Assembly (NCBI GenBank): GCA_024710705.1
Contig: JANJUF010000105.1
Span: forward strand, 1 to 58,839
Origin: Gemmatimonadaceae bacterium
Lineage (GTDB): Bacteria; Gemmatimonadota; Gemmatimonadetes; Gemmatimonadales; Gemmatimonadaceae
Direction: 5' to 3'
Length of the DNA stretch: 58,839 nt
In this document: piece by piece, positions 36,798 through 45,712 of the stretch
How positions within the stretch are numbered: position 1 is the first letter of the stretch
Layout of the letters: each line of letters starts with the position of its first letter
Made by a program: the position numbers and the translations under genes
The notes under the pieces: generated by a model
The model's database searches: none
What the model was told of the DNA's origin: nothing
What the model saw: the letters and a program-made list of their open reading frames with translations, nothing else

Positions 36798-37677
36798 TGA
36801 GGGTCTGATTCATACGTGGCTCGACGGCGAGAGCACGCCGGAAGAGGCTGCGCGCATCGAGCGGTTGGTGGCCACCGATCCGGCGTGGGCGGCGGCGGTC
36901 GCGGAGGCGCGTGGGTTGGTGGCCGCGAGCTCGCGGATCGTGCAGGCGCTGGATGCGGTGCCGAAGGCGATGCCGGCAGGGTCGCGGGCAGCGCCGACGC
37001 CGGCAGCAGCGTCTCGGTACCGGGTGCGGCCCTGGATGCGGCTCGCGGCCGGCTTTGTGCTCGTGGCCGGAACAGCGTACTTGCTGCGCGAGGAGCCGTC
37101 GCCATTCGAGCCAACCGCCCAGGGGGATATCGCTCCTCCCGCTCCTGTGCGCGCCGAGAGCGCGTCGGCGCCCGGCGTGGCCGAGGTGCCGCTGCAACGC
37201 GCCACTCCCGCTCCGAGCGTGGGCGCGTCCACTCCCGTGGTGCCGGCGCCTCAGGCCGTAGCCGCTGGTGTGCCTCCGGCTACACCACCAGTCGTTGCGA
37301 CCACGGCGGGGGCCGGACGTGCCGCCGAGTTCACAAGCGAGTCCGTCACCCTCGCCGCGAGGCAAGAGGAGCAACGGCGCGATGTATTGCGTTCGCGGCT
37401 CACGGCGGCGCCCGCACGCAGTGCCGCGGCGCCTGCACCGCTGACCGACGCGATCGCTGGTGCGCTCGTCGAGAAAGCCCTCCCGACGCTTGGCGGTTGC
37501 TGGCGCGTTAGCGCTCCACCGGAGTTGGTGGGTGTGCTCCGCGAGCCGCCAATCGTGCGTCAGTCAGGCGATACGTTGGTGCTCCGGACGACGCACGGCG
37601 ACGTCACCGTCACGCGGACGGTCGACCGGTTGCGCGGCGGACTCGACGCGATGCGGGAACCCTGTCCGGCTACTTGA
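36784..37677 (+). CDS. Membrane anti-sigma factor-like protein
   Basis: 297 residues. The cytoplasmic N-terminus (GLIHTWLDGESTPEEAARIE, then VATDPAWAAAVAEARGLV) resembles the anti-sigma domain seen in RskA/FecR-like proteins, without zinc-binding cysteines. One membrane helix (MRLAAGFVLVAGTAYLL, about residues 80-96) is followed by a long Ala/Pro-rich periplasmic linker and a compact C-terminal part with two cysteines (LGGCWRVSAPPELVG ... MREPCPAT). It would hold the preceding sigma factor at the membrane and release it on an envelope signal. It ends in an 8-base convergent overlap with the next gene. Confidence 0.82.
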   Translation: MSRPDEGLIHTWLDGESTPEEAARIERLVATDPAWAAAVAEARGLVAASSRIVQALDAVPKAMPAGSRAAPTPAAASRYRVRPWMRLAAGFVLVAGTAYLLREEPSPFEPTAQGDIAPPAPVRAESASAPGVAEVPLQRATPAPSVGASTPVVPAPQAVAAGVPPATPPVVATTAGAGRAAEFTSESVTLAARQEEQRRDVLRSRLTAAPARSAAAPAPLTDAIAGALVEKALPTLGGCWRVSAPPELVGVLREPPIVRQSGDTLVLRTTHGDVTVTRTVDRLRGGLDAMREPCPAT

Positions 37678-38596
37678 CGGTCCAGAACTCCACGCGGTCG
37701 TGCTGGAAGAGCGGCACGGCCACGAGCCCGCGTGTCGCGTCGTAACCGAGGTCGGCGGGCGCGGGGAGCCCGCCCCGCAGTTTGGTCGAGACGCCGTCGG
37801 CGAAGACCGTAAGCGAGGAGTCGGCCCAGCTCGAGAAGAGCGCGCGCCCATCGGCCAGGATGATGATGCCGTCACCGCCGCCGGGCCCGGTGCCCAGCGC
37901 CGTCACACTGTCGGTGCCGGGCGTCCAGGCAAAGATGTTCGGTGAGTTGAAGCCCACGATCAGCCAAGCGCCGCGCGCGGCGTCCCACGCGAGTCCGTTC
38001 GCGGCGCTCTGGGCCGGCAGCACGACAGCCTCGCGCGCCATTCGATCCTTCAGCGCGAAGACGCGGCTCTTACCCGGATGGGTCACGTTGAGAGACGCAT
38101 CGAACGCGATACCGCTGTCGGTGATGTAGAGGGTGCCGTCGGCGCCGGCGGCGACGTCGTTGAGGAAGGTCGCCCCCTGCAGGCCGAGTTCGAGGTTCGT
38201 GACGACATTGCCCGTGGTCACGTTGAATCCGCGTACCGCGTCGATGTCGGCCACCCACAGCGTGTCGCCGACCAACGCCATGCCCTTGGGGGCGTGGAGG
38301 ACGATGTCGGCGTCCGCACCATTGATGAAGGGCAGGGAATCCATCATCGCGCCATCGGCGGTGAGGCGGAGGATGTAGCCGTTACCGTCCTTGGCCGTAG
38401 GATTGCCGTTGATGTTCGAGAGGTACCAAAGGTTGCGCACCGAATCCCAGAGCACGGATTCGGGCGTGGCGAGACCGGCTGACACCACGGCGACCGGAGC
38501 GTCGGCCATTGGCGTCCGGTCTCCGCAGGCGGCGCCGAGGGTGACGGGCAGTGCGAACGCGATTGTGACGCGGCGCGTAATGAAGGCGAGTCTCAT
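37670..38596 (-). CDS. Secreted beta-propeller (SMP-30/NHL-like) protein, possible lipoprotein
   Basis: 308 residues from ATG 38596; the frame remains open far upstream but runs antisense to the BNR gene. The N-terminus FALPVTLGAACGD has a cysteine in a weak lipobox. Repeating blades are visible (ATPESVLWDSVRNLWYLSNI, MALVGDTLWVADIDAVRGFN, AAGADGTLYITDSGIAFD, LADGRALFSSWADSSLTVF), as in SMP-30/gluconolactonase or NHL propellers. No catalytic assignment is possible. The divergent gene at 38715 has its own Shine-Dalgarno sequence. Confidence 0.82.
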   Translation of the reverse strand: MRLAFITRRVTIAFALPVTLGAACGDRTPMADAPVAVVSAGLATPESVLWDSVRNLWYLSNINGNPTAKDGNGYILRLTADGAMMDSLPFINGADADIVLHAPKGMALVGDTLWVADIDAVRGFNVTTGNVVTNLELGLQGATFLNDVAAGADGTLYITDSGIAFDASLNVTHPGKSRVFALKDRMAREAVVLPAQSAANGLAWDAARGAWLIVGFNSPNIFAWTPGTDSVTALGTGPGGGDGIIILADGRALFSSWADSSLTVFADGVSTKLRGGLPAPADLGYDATRGLVAVPLFQHDRVEFWTVK

Positions 38597-38701
38597 AGGA
38601 TTCACGTGGGTCGAGTAAGGGTCCGAGGAGAATCTACGCCCTTGCGGCGCTCCTCCGCATCCATCAACATCGCAACCCACCCCAGAGGTCCCCACCCTGT
38701 C

Positions 38702-38707
38702 GGAGGT
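38702..38707 (+). promoter_or_regulatory. Shine-Dalgarno sequence GGAGGT
   Basis: GGAGGT lies 7 bases before GTG 38715 and supports that GTG as the start codon. Confidence 0.75.
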
Positions 38708-38714
38708 CGTTCGC

Positions 38715-41700
38715 GTGGCCGCTCGTTCGCTGGTCTCCCGCCTCGTCGCGCTCACGGGCGCACTGCTCTCCGTACTCCCCGCGGCCCTCGAGGCGCAGGG
38801 GCCGAACGACTCCACCACGTTCCGCGCCCTCCGATGGCGCGAGCTCGGCCCCGCCCGAGGCGGGCGCTCCGTCGCCGTGGCGGGCTCGCCCTCCCGCCCG
38901 CTCGAGTACTGGATGGGCACCACTGGCGGCGGCGTGTGGAAGACGACCGACGGCGGCCTGAACTGGCAGCCGAGCAGCGATGCGGCGTTCGGTGGCACCA
39001 TCGGCGCCATCGCGGTGGCCGCGTCGAATCCGGACATCGTGTATGTGGGAGGAGGCGAGACGCACATCCGCGGCAACACCTCGCACGGCGATGGCCTCTG
39101 GAAGACGACCGATGGGGGACGCACCTGGACGCTGATGGGGCTGCGCGAGACGCGGCATATCGCACGCGTGCGCGTGCACCCCACCGACCCGAACATCGTG
39201 TACGTCGGCGCGCTCGGGCATGCCTTCGGCAACAACCCCGAGCGCGGCGTCTTCAAGTCCACGGATGGCGGCAGCACCTGGACGCGGATCCTGTATCGCA
39301 ACGATTCCACGGGCATCAGCGACCTCATCATGGATCCGAATGATCCCAACACGCTCTACGCCGCGTTCTGGCATGCGTATCGTCGCCCGTGGATGCTGAA
39401 CTCGGGCGGACCGGGCGGCGGCCTGATGAAGACCACCGACGGCGGCGCCACGTGGACGGAGCTGACGGCGAATCCGGGATTGCCGCGCGGCATCTGGGGC
39501 AAGGTCGGCATCGCCGTCTCCCCTGCCAATTCCCGGCGCGTCTGGGCGATCATCGAGGCGGACTCCGGTGGGGTGTATCGCTCGGATGACGCCGGTGCGA
39601 CCTGGGAGTACCTGAATCGCGACCGCTCGCTGCGCCAGCGCGCCTGGTACTACTCGAAGATCTACGCCGATCCCAAGGACACGAACGTGGTCTACGGGCT
39701 CAACGTGCAGTTCTTCCGCAGCACCGATGGGGGCCGGACCTTCCGCCAGCAGATCCAAGTGCCGCACGGAGACAACCACGATCTCTGGATCGCCCCCGAC
39801 GATCCCGATCGCATGGTGGAGGCGAATGACGGCGGTGCGAACGTGAGCTTCACTGGCGGACGCAGCTGGACGGGGCAGGCGTTTGCCACGGCGCAGATGT
39901 ACCACGTCTCGGTCACGAACCACTTCCCGTATCAGGTGTGCGGCGCGCAGCAGGACAACTCCACGCTCTGCGGACCCAGCCGAAAGGAGGGGACCATCAC
40001 CATCGCCGATTGGCAGGATGCTGGCGGCGGGGAATCCGGCTACGTGACGCCGCACCCAACGAACACCGACCTGATCTACGCCGGGAGCTACTCGGGATAC
40101 CTCACGCGCAAGGACATGCGCACGGGGCTCGAACGGAACATCAATGCCTGGCCGATGAACCCGATGGGGCACTCCTCGGAAGACATCAAGTACAAGTTCC
40201 AGTGGACCTTCCCGATCGTGATCTCGCAGCACGACCCGACGGTGCTGTACGTGGGCGGGAGCCAGCTCTTCAAGAGCACGAACGAAGGGCAGAGTTTCGA
40301 GATCATCTCGCCGCCGCTGGCGCGCAACGATCCGCGCACGCTCGGTCCCTCCGGCGGTCCGATCACCAAGGACCAGACGGGCGTCGAGACCTACGGCACG
40401 ATCTTCACGCTGGCCGAGTCGCCGCTGAGCGCCCGCGTGCTCTGGGCGGGGAGCGACGACGGCCTGGTGCACATCACGCGCGATGGCGGTGCCACCTGGA
40501 CGAACGTGACGCCGCCGACCATCGGCGACTTCGCGCGCATCAGCATCATTGATGCGTCGCGGTTCAATGAAGGCACGGCGTACGTTGCCGCCAACCGCTT
40601 CCAACTCGACGACTTCACGCCGTCGCTGTGGCGCACAGACGACTATGGTGCGAGCTGGACGAAGATCGTGGACGGCATCGCCTCCGATGAATTCACGCGC
40701 GTGATCCGCGAGGACCCCGAGCGCCGCGGCCTGCTCTACGCCGGCACCGAGCGCGGCGTGTGGGTGAGCTTCGACGACGGCGCGCGCTGGCAGCGGCTGC
40801 AGCGGAACCTGCCGCCGGTGCCGGTGCACGACCTCGTGGTGAAGGAAGGCGATCTCGTCGCCGGCACGCACGGCCGTTCGTTCTGGATCCTCGACGACGT
40901 GTCGGCGCTGCGGCAGATGACGCCGAGCGTCGCGGCCAAGTCGGTGCATCTCTTCGCCCCTCGCGATGCGTATCGCATCCAATGGGGCGGCGGTTTCGGT
41001 GGCGGTGGAGGCAGCGCGTCGGCGGCGGCAAGCCGTCCCGGGCAGAATCCGCCCAGCGGCGTGACGGTCTACTACCATCTCGCGACGGCGGACAAGGCCG
41101 TCACGCTCGAGTTCCTCGCGCCCGACGGCGCGGTGATCAAAACCTACGAGAGCAGCGCCACTTCCGGCGCGCGCCCCGGCGCCGCGCTCGGCCTCAACAG
41201 CTTCACCTGGGACATGCGGTATCCGGATGCGGTCACCTTCCCCGGCATAATCATGTGGGCTGGTGGAACGCGCGGCCCGGTCGCGCCGGCGGGCGAGTAC
41301 TCGGTGCGGTTGACGGTGGCCGGCGAGGCGCCGCAGACGCAGCGGTTCACCTTGCTCAACGATCCGCGCACGACAGCCACGGCGGCCGATCTCGTCGCCC
41401 AGTTCGAGTTCCTGATCCAGGTGCGGGACAAGACCAGCGAAGCCAACAATGCGGTGCGCACCATCCGCAACGTGCGCGCCCAGGTCGAAGAGCGCGTGGC
41501 GGCCGCGCCACGTCTCCGCCGGAACGCCGACGCCCTGCTCCGGGCGATGGCGGCGGTGGAAGAGGAGGTGTACCAGGTGCGGAACCAGAGCAGCCAGGAT
41601 CCGCTCAACTTTCCCATTCGGATCAACAACAAGATCGCGGCGCTGTCGGGCGTAGCGGCATCAGGCCCGTATCGCCCGACGGATCAGACCATCGCCGTGT

Positions 41701-41891
41701 TCAATGAGGTGTCGGCGATGCTCAAGGTGCAGACCGACCGCCTCGAGCGGATCCTGCGCGAGGATCTCGCCCGGTTCAACCGGCAGGTGCAGGGTGCGCG
41801 GCTGGATCCGATCGTGCCGAGCACCGAGCTCCCGCCAGCGCGTCCGGCACCCGTCGCGGACGATGACATGACCGAGATGCCGGCCGCGTGA
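38715..41891 (+). CDS. Large secreted BNR/VPS10 (sortilin-like) beta-propeller protein
   Basis: 1058 residues with signal peptide (LVALTGALLSVLPAALEAQ). The first about 750 residues carry repeated BNR/Asp-box motifs: WKTTDGGLNW, WKTTDGGRTW, FKSTDGGSTW, MKTTDGGATW, YRSDDAGATW, FRSTDGGRTF, HITRDGGATW and WRTDDYGASW. That fits a ten-bladed VPS10/sortilin-like or sialidase-like propeller. A Gly-rich linker (GGGFGGGGGSASAAA) leads to a strand domain and a helical C-terminal part (about residues 895-1030). Proteins of this type are abundant in Gemmatimonadota and Bacteroidota with unknown ligands. GNAT and DinB genes follow with 4-base overlaps. Confidence 0.9.
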   Translation: MAARSLVSRLVALTGALLSVLPAALEAQGPNDSTTFRALRWRELGPARGGRSVAVAGSPSRPLEYWMGTTGGGVWKTTDGGLNWQPSSDAAFGGTIGAIAVAASNPDIVYVGGGETHIRGNTSHGDGLWKTTDGGRTWTLMGLRETRHIARVRVHPTDPNIVYVGALGHAFGNNPERGVFKSTDGGSTWTRILYRNDSTGISDLIMDPNDPNTLYAAFWHAYRRPWMLNSGGPGGGLMKTTDGGATWTELTANPGLPRGIWGKVGIAVSPANSRRVWAIIEADSGGVYRSDDAGATWEYLNRDRSLRQRAWYYSKIYADPKDTNVVYGLNVQFFRSTDGGRTFRQQIQVPHGDNHDLWIAPDDPDRMVEANDGGANVSFTGGRSWTGQAFATAQMYHVSVTNHFPYQVCGAQQDNSTLCGPSRKEGTITIADWQDAGGGESGYVTPHPTNTDLIYAGSYSGYLTRKDMRTGLERNINAWPMNPMGHSSEDIKYKFQWTFPIVISQHDPTVLYVGGSQLFKSTNEGQSFEIISPPLARNDPRTLGPSGGPITKDQTGVETYGTIFTLAESPLSARVLWAGSDDGLVHITRDGGATWTNVTPPTIGDFARISIIDASRFNEGTAYVAANRFQLDDFTPSLWRTDDYGASWTKIVDGIASDEFTRVIREDPERRGLLYAGTERGVWVSFDDGARWQRLQRNLPPVPVHDLVVKEGDLVAGTHGRSFWILDDVSALRQMTPSVAAKSVHLFAPRDAYRIQWGGGFGGGGGSASAAASRPGQNPPSGVTVYYHLATADKAVTLEFLAPDGAVIKTYESSATSGARPGAALGLNSFTWDMRYPDAVTFPGIIMWAGGTRGPVAPAGEYSVRLTVAGEAPQTQRFTLLNDPRTTATAADLVAQFEFLIQVRDKTSEANNAVRTIRNVRAQVEERVAAAPRLRRNADALLRAMAAVEEEVYQVRNQSSQDPLNFPIRINNKIAALSGVAASGPYRPTDQTIAVFNEVSAMLKVQTDRLERILREDLARFNRQVQGARLDPIVPSTELPPARPAPVADDDMTEMPAA

Positions 41892-42382
41892 GCGCGGTTC
41901 GCATCCGGGCTGCCAGCGCCGCCGATCACGCGGCGGCGCTGGCGCTCAACAACGCGCACACGCCGCACGTGAACGCGCTCACCGACGCGGAGTTCGCGTG
42001 GATTGCCGCACGCTGCGGACACTTCACGGTGGCCGAGGATGCGGAGGGACTCATCGGACTCGTGATGTGCCTGCCCTCGGGCCTGGACTACTGGAGCGAG
42101 AACTATGCCTGGTTTACCGCGCGCTACCCGGAGTTCCTCTACCTGGATCGGGTGGTGGTCGGACCGCGTGCCCGCCGCACCGGCATCGGCCGGGCGCTGT
42201 ATGATCAGCTCCACGCCTCCGCCGTGGGCCGGTGGCCGCGCATCACGCTCGAGGTGAACTTGCGTCCGCCCAATCCGGTATCCATCGCGTTCCACGAGGC
42301 CATGGGCTATCACGGTGTGGGCGTGCGTGAATACGAGGGCGGTGCCAAGGCCGTCCAGATGTTCGCGCGGGAGCTTCCATGA
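41888..42382 (+). CDS. GNAT family N-acetyltransferase
   Basis: 164 residues from GTG 41888 (GTGA overlap). The acetyl-CoA binding motif A is FLYLDRVVVGPRARRTGIG followed by RALYDQLH (R-x-x-G-x-G). Motif B is LEVNLRPPNPVSIAFHEAMGY. Similar to the predicted acetyltransferases of the COG3818 type; substrate unknown. The DinB gene follows with an ATGA overlap. Confidence 0.9.
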   Translation: MSAVRIRAASAADHAAALALNNAHTPHVNALTDAEFAWIAARCGHFTVAEDAEGLIGLVMCLPSGLDYWSENYAWFTARYPEFLYLDRVVVGPRARRTGIGRALYDQLHASAVGRWPRITLEVNLRPPNPVSIAFHEAMGYHGVGVREYEGGAKAVQMFARELP

Positions 42383-42843
42383 ACGTCGAGCGTCAGCTCT
42401 TCGAACGGTTCTGGGCCAACGAGGCGAAGACTACCCGCAGCGTCATCGCCCGGATCCCGGAGGGAGCGACCTACCGTCCGGATCCGAAGTCGCGCACCGC
42501 ACAGGAGATCGCCTGGCAGATCGTCTGCGAGGAGCAGATGATCATCGAGGCGCTGGAGACGGGACGGGCGGCGTGGACCCCGCCGCCGATGCCGCCGAAG
42601 ATGCGCGATGTGCTGTCCGCCTACACCGCGCAGGCGACCACGCTCCCGGCGCGCTGGGCCGCGCTCTCCGACGCGCAGTGGGCCGGCCAGGTGGAATTCT
42701 TCGGCAAGCTCCGCCCGGCCGCACCGATGGCCTGGAGCTTCCTGTTCGACATCGTGCACCATCGCGGGCAGATCAGCACCTACCTGCGGCCGATGGGATC
42801 GACGGTGCCACAGATCTACGGGCCGAGCGGCGACGAACCCTAG
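42379..42843 (+). CDS. DinB-like four-helix protein
   Basis: 154 residues, ATG 42379. The DinB/YfiT metal-binding helix near the end is clear (SFLFDIVHHRGQISTYLRPMG). The first metal histidine, usually in helix 2, appears missing: the matching helix reads TAQEIAWQIVCEEQMIIEAL, with a cysteine available instead. DinB-fold proteins are metal-dependent, often thiol-linked enzymes or stress proteins of unknown substrate. Confidence 0.85.
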   Translation: MNVERQLFERFWANEAKTTRSVIARIPEGATYRPDPKSRTAQEIAWQIVCEEQMIIEALETGRAAWTPPPMPPKMRDVLSAYTAQATTLPARWAALSDAQWAGQVEFFGKLRPAAPMAWSFLFDIVHHRGQISTYLRPMGSTVPQIYGPSGDEP

Positions 42844-42873
42844 GACAATCCGTCGCGTCAGTCGGCAATCCGC

Positions 42874-42879
42874 TAGCTT
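42874..42879 (+). promoter_or_regulatory. Putative -10 element (TAGCTT), leaderless type
   Basis: TAGCTT ends 6 bases before GTG 42886; no Shine-Dalgarno sequence fits between. Confidence 0.5.
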
Positions 42880-42885
42880 CGGGAC

Positions 42886-43755
42886 GTGCCTCGTCGCGAC
42901 CTGCTCGATCTCCTGCTGCTTGGCGCCATCTGGGGCGCCGCCTTCCTGTTCATCCGGATCGCGGTCCCCGAGTTTGGACCCGTGGCGTTGGTGGAGGTGC
43001 GCGTGCTCATCGCCGCGAGCGCGCTGGTGGCGCTGGTGGCGCTGCGCCGGCAACTCTCGGCATTCCAGGGCCGCTGGGGCGCGTTGGTCCTGATCGGGAC
43101 GATCAACACGGCCGTCCCCTTCGCGCTCTTCGCCTACGCCACGCGCACGGTGCCGGCCGGGTTCGCTGCGGTGCTCAACGCCAGCGTACCGCTGTTCGGC
43201 GCCTTGCTCGGGCGCGCGTTCTTTTCCGAGAAACTCGGCGTCACGCGGGCGACGGGACTGGCGATCGGATTCCTTGGTGTGCTCGTCTTGGTGGCGCGCG
43301 ACCTGACGGTCGCCGGCGGCGCGCTGGCCATCGGGGCGGCGCTGACGGGCTCGATGCTCTACGCGCTCTCCGCGCACCTCACGCGGCGCCTGCTTCCTGG
43401 CGTGCCCTCGCTGACCATCGCGGCGGGCAGCTTGGTGGCCTCGGCCGGGCTGCTGCTCGTGCCCTCGCTGTTCCTGTGGCCGCTGGCCATGCCATCCGCG
43501 GCGGCGTGGGGAAGCACGGTCACGCTCGCACTGCTGTGTACCGCGTACGGCTACATCGTGTACTTCCGCCTCCTGGAGCGCGCCGGTGCCACGAGCGCGA
43601 TGGCCGTGACCTACCTGATCCCGATGTTCGGGATGATCTGGGGCTTCATCTTCCTCGGCGAGCGCGTCACCATCCCGATGCTCGCCGGCTGTATGCTGAT
43701 CTTCGCCGGCATCGCGGTGACGACGGGACTGCTCAGCCGAAGGTCGGCACCGTAG
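42886..43755 (+). CDS. EamA/DMT family transporter
   Basis: 289 residues, start GTG 42886. Ten membrane helices in two EamA repeats: the first begins [19 protein letters not shown], the second near residue 150 ([19 protein letters not shown]) and ends with [18 protein letters not shown]. This is the drug/metabolite transporter (RhaT/YdcZ-like) fold, usually exporting amino acids or metabolites. It overlaps the convergent fabI by 23 bases. Confidence 0.93.
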   Translation: MPRRDLLDLLLLGAIWGAAFLFIRIAVPEFGPVALVEVRVLIAASALVALVALRRQLSAFQGRWGALVLIGTINTAVPFALFAYATRTVPAGFAAVLNASVPLFGALLGRAFFSEKLGVTRATGLAIGFLGVLVLVARDLTVAGGALAIGAALTGSMLYALSAHLTRRLLPGVPSLTIAAGSLVASAGLLLVPSLFLWPLAMPSAAAWGSTVTLALLCTAYGYIVYFRLLERAGATSAMAVTYLIPMFGMIWGFIFLGERVTIPMLAGCMLIFAGIAVTTGLLSRRSAP

Positions 43756-44644
43756 CGCCGTCCACGGCCATGCCCATCGAGTGATAGCCCTTGTCCACGT
43801 AGACCGTGGTGCCGGTGATTCCGCTGGCGAGGGGTGAGCACAGGAAAGCCGCCGCGGTGCCGACTTCCCGCGCCTCGAGGATCTCCGGCAGCGGGGTGTT
43901 CGTTGCGCAGTACTTCACCATGGCGTCGATGATGCCGATGGCACTCGCCGCCCTTGACGCGTACGGGCCCGCCGAGATCGTGTTCACGCGGATGCCGTAC
44001 TTGCGTCCGGCCTCGAAGGCGAGGACGCGCGTGTCGCTCTCGAGCGCGGCCTTGGCCGAACTCATACCGCCCCCGTAGCCCGGGATGGCGCGCTCGCTGG
44101 CCATGTACGTGAGCGAGGCCACGCTGCCGCCACTGCGCATCAGCGGCCCGAAGTGGCGGACCATCGAGACCAGGGAGTAGGCGCTGGCACTCAGTGCGGC
44201 GAGATACCCGGCGCGGCTGGTGTCCATCAGCGGCTTCTTCACCTCCGGACCGTTCGCCAGCGAGTGCACGAGGATGTCGAGTGGTTGCTCGCCGAAATCC
44301 GCACGCATGCGCGCCGCGAGCCCGCCGATCGAGAAGTCGCCGACGTCCTTGTATCGCTTGCTTTCCCGCAGCTCCTGCGGCGCGTCCTCGAGGGAGTCGA
44401 AGACGGCGTCGAGGGGGTAGATCTTCTCGAAGGTGAGCAGCGATCCGTCGGGCAGCTTCCGCGACTCGTCCATCTTCCCGCGTTCGAGCAGGTTGAGGAA
44501 GATGTTCAGCGCTGGCGGCCAGGTGGCCACGCAGACGGTGGCGCCGGCCTCGATGAGCGCCTTGGCGATGGCGAAGCCGAAGCCGCCGTCGTCGGCGACG
44601 CCGGCCACGAGGGCGCGCTTTCCCTGCAGGTCGATGTTGAGCAT
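43733..44644 (-). CDS. fabI: Enoyl-[acyl-carrier-protein] reductase [NADH], plant-type FabI
   Basis: 303 residues, ATG 44644. It catalyses the last reduction in fatty-acid elongation. Rossmann start is [20 protein letters not shown]; active-site Tyr and Lys are in [17 protein letters not shown] (Y-x6-K type). It is longer than E. coli FabI (about 260) because of an insertion around residues 45-100 ([19 protein letters not shown], ... [11 protein letters not shown]), as in chloroplast-type enoyl reductases. The triclosan-contact tyrosine region appears kept. Confidence 0.95.
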   Translation of the reverse strand: MLNIDLQGKRALVAGVADDGGFGFAIAKALIEAGATVCVATWPPALNIFLNLLERGKMDESRKLPDGSLLTFEKIYPLDAVFDSLEDAPQELRESKRYKDVGDFSIGGLAARMRADFGEQPLDILVHSLANGPEVKKPLMDTSRAGYLAALSASAYSLVSMVRHFGPLMRSGGSVASLTYMASERAIPGYGGGMSSAKAALESDTRVLAFEAGRKYGIRVNTISAGPYASRAASAIGIIDAMVKYCATNTPLPEILEAREVGTAAAFLCSPLASGITGTTVYVDKGYHSMGMAVDGATVPTFG

Positions 44645-44707
44645 TCTGTGATATGTCCGGTCCGGACGCGTGGGGCAAGGGTTCGGGGGAACGCCGCCGA
44701 CGTTGCG

Positions 44708-45712
44708 CTACGCCGGATGGGCGGCGCGCTGCAACCGGTCGCGGATGGCGTCCCACTCCGGCGACGATGGAACCTGCTCGATCACGAGCACCTCGCAGCC
44801 GGCGGCGTCGGCGTCGTGCAGGGCATCATAGAGTCCGGCAGCGTAGGCGGCGGCGCTTGCCGGAAGTCGGCGCGCAAAATGCCAGCTCGCCTGTGGCGCG
44901 ATGGAGTGCGTGAGGGCGCCTACGCGGCTCCCACCCGACGCGCGCAGGGCCTCGTCGAAGGATTCGGCGCCGGCGAGCACCACGTTGGCACGCGGTGCAT
45001 AGTGTCGCGCGGCCATCCCGGGCGCGGCGCGTGGCGCGTCGTCGCGCGCGGGAGCCGCGCCGCGCCCCACCGGCCCGACGACGGCCGCCAACTGCTCCGC
45101 GCCGATCATGCCCGGCCGCAGGAGGACGGCTCGCCCGCCGCTGACATCCACCACCGTACTCTCGATGCCGACGCGCGTATGACCGGCGTCGAGGATCAGG
45201 TCCACCGCGTCACCCAGCCCGCGCACGACTTGCGCCGCGGTGACGGGCGAGACTTCGGTGAATCGGTTGGCGCTGGGTGCCGCCAAGGGAACGCCCGCTG
45301 CCCGAATGAGCGCCAGCGCCACGGGGTGGTCCGGCACCCGGACGCCGAAGGTGTCGAGTCCCGCCGTGAGTTCGGACGGAACATGCGCTTTTCGCCGCAC
45401 GACGAGCGTAAGTGGGCCTGGCCAGAAGCGCGCCGCCAGTTCGCGCGCCATCAGGGGCCACTCGGCGGCGAGCGTTTGCGCCTGCGCGGCGTCGGCCACG
45501 TGGGCGATCAACGGATTGTGCGACGGGCGTCCCTTGGCCGCGTAGATGCGGGCGATGGCCGCCGGATCGAGCGCGTTGCCGGCCAAGCCGTAGACGGTCT
45601 CCGTGGGCATCGCAACGAGCCCGCCGGCGCGAATCGTCGCCGCGGCCCGTGCGATCACCGCTGGGTCGGGGTTGGCCGGTTCGACGGCGAGAACCTCCGG
45701 GCGCCGGCTCAT
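44708..45712 (-). CDS. sua5: L-threonylcarbamoyladenylate synthase, Sua5 type
   Basis: 334 residues from ATG 45712 (ATGA overlap with the M20 gene). The YrdC domain covers the first about 200 residues (GGLVAMPTETVYGLAGNA; KGRPSHNPLIAHV; FWPGPLTLVVRRK; PLAAPSANRFTEVSPV), and a Sua5 C-terminal domain follows (ARHYAPRANVVLAGAE, LHDADAAGCEVLVIEQ). It makes threonylcarbamoyl-AMP for the t6A37 tRNA modification. Being last in the racemase operon suggests shared expression only. Confidence 0.95.
   Translation of the reverse strand: MSRRPEVLAVEPANPDPAVIARAAATIRAGGLVAMPTETVYGLAGNALDPAAIARIYAAKGRPSHNPLIAHVADAAQAQTLAAEWPLMARELAARFWPGPLTLVVRRKAHVPSELTAGLDTFGVRVPDHPVALALIRAAGVPLAAPSANRFTEVSPVTAAQVVRGLGDAVDLILDAGHTRVGIESTVVDVSGGRAVLLRPGMIGAEQLAAVVGPVGRGAAPARDDAPRAAPGMAARHYAPRANVVLAGAESFDEALRASGGSRVGALTHSIAPQASWHFARRLPASAAAYAAGLYDALHDADAAGCEVLVIEQVPSSPEWDAIRDRLQRAAHPA

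Noticed and set aside
38597..39352. Upstream extension of the NHL-like lipoprotein gene
   Set aside because: The extension is antisense to the BNR gene, and a signal peptide begins at 38596.
38664..41078. 804-residue open frame on the minus strand
   Set aside because: Antisense shadow of the BNR/VPS10 gene, whose repeats and signal peptide are convincing.
44644..44665. Leaderless-type -10 before fabI (ATAT about 6 bases before ATG)
   Set aside because: The hexamer does not fit TANNTT well enough to count with the other eight cases.
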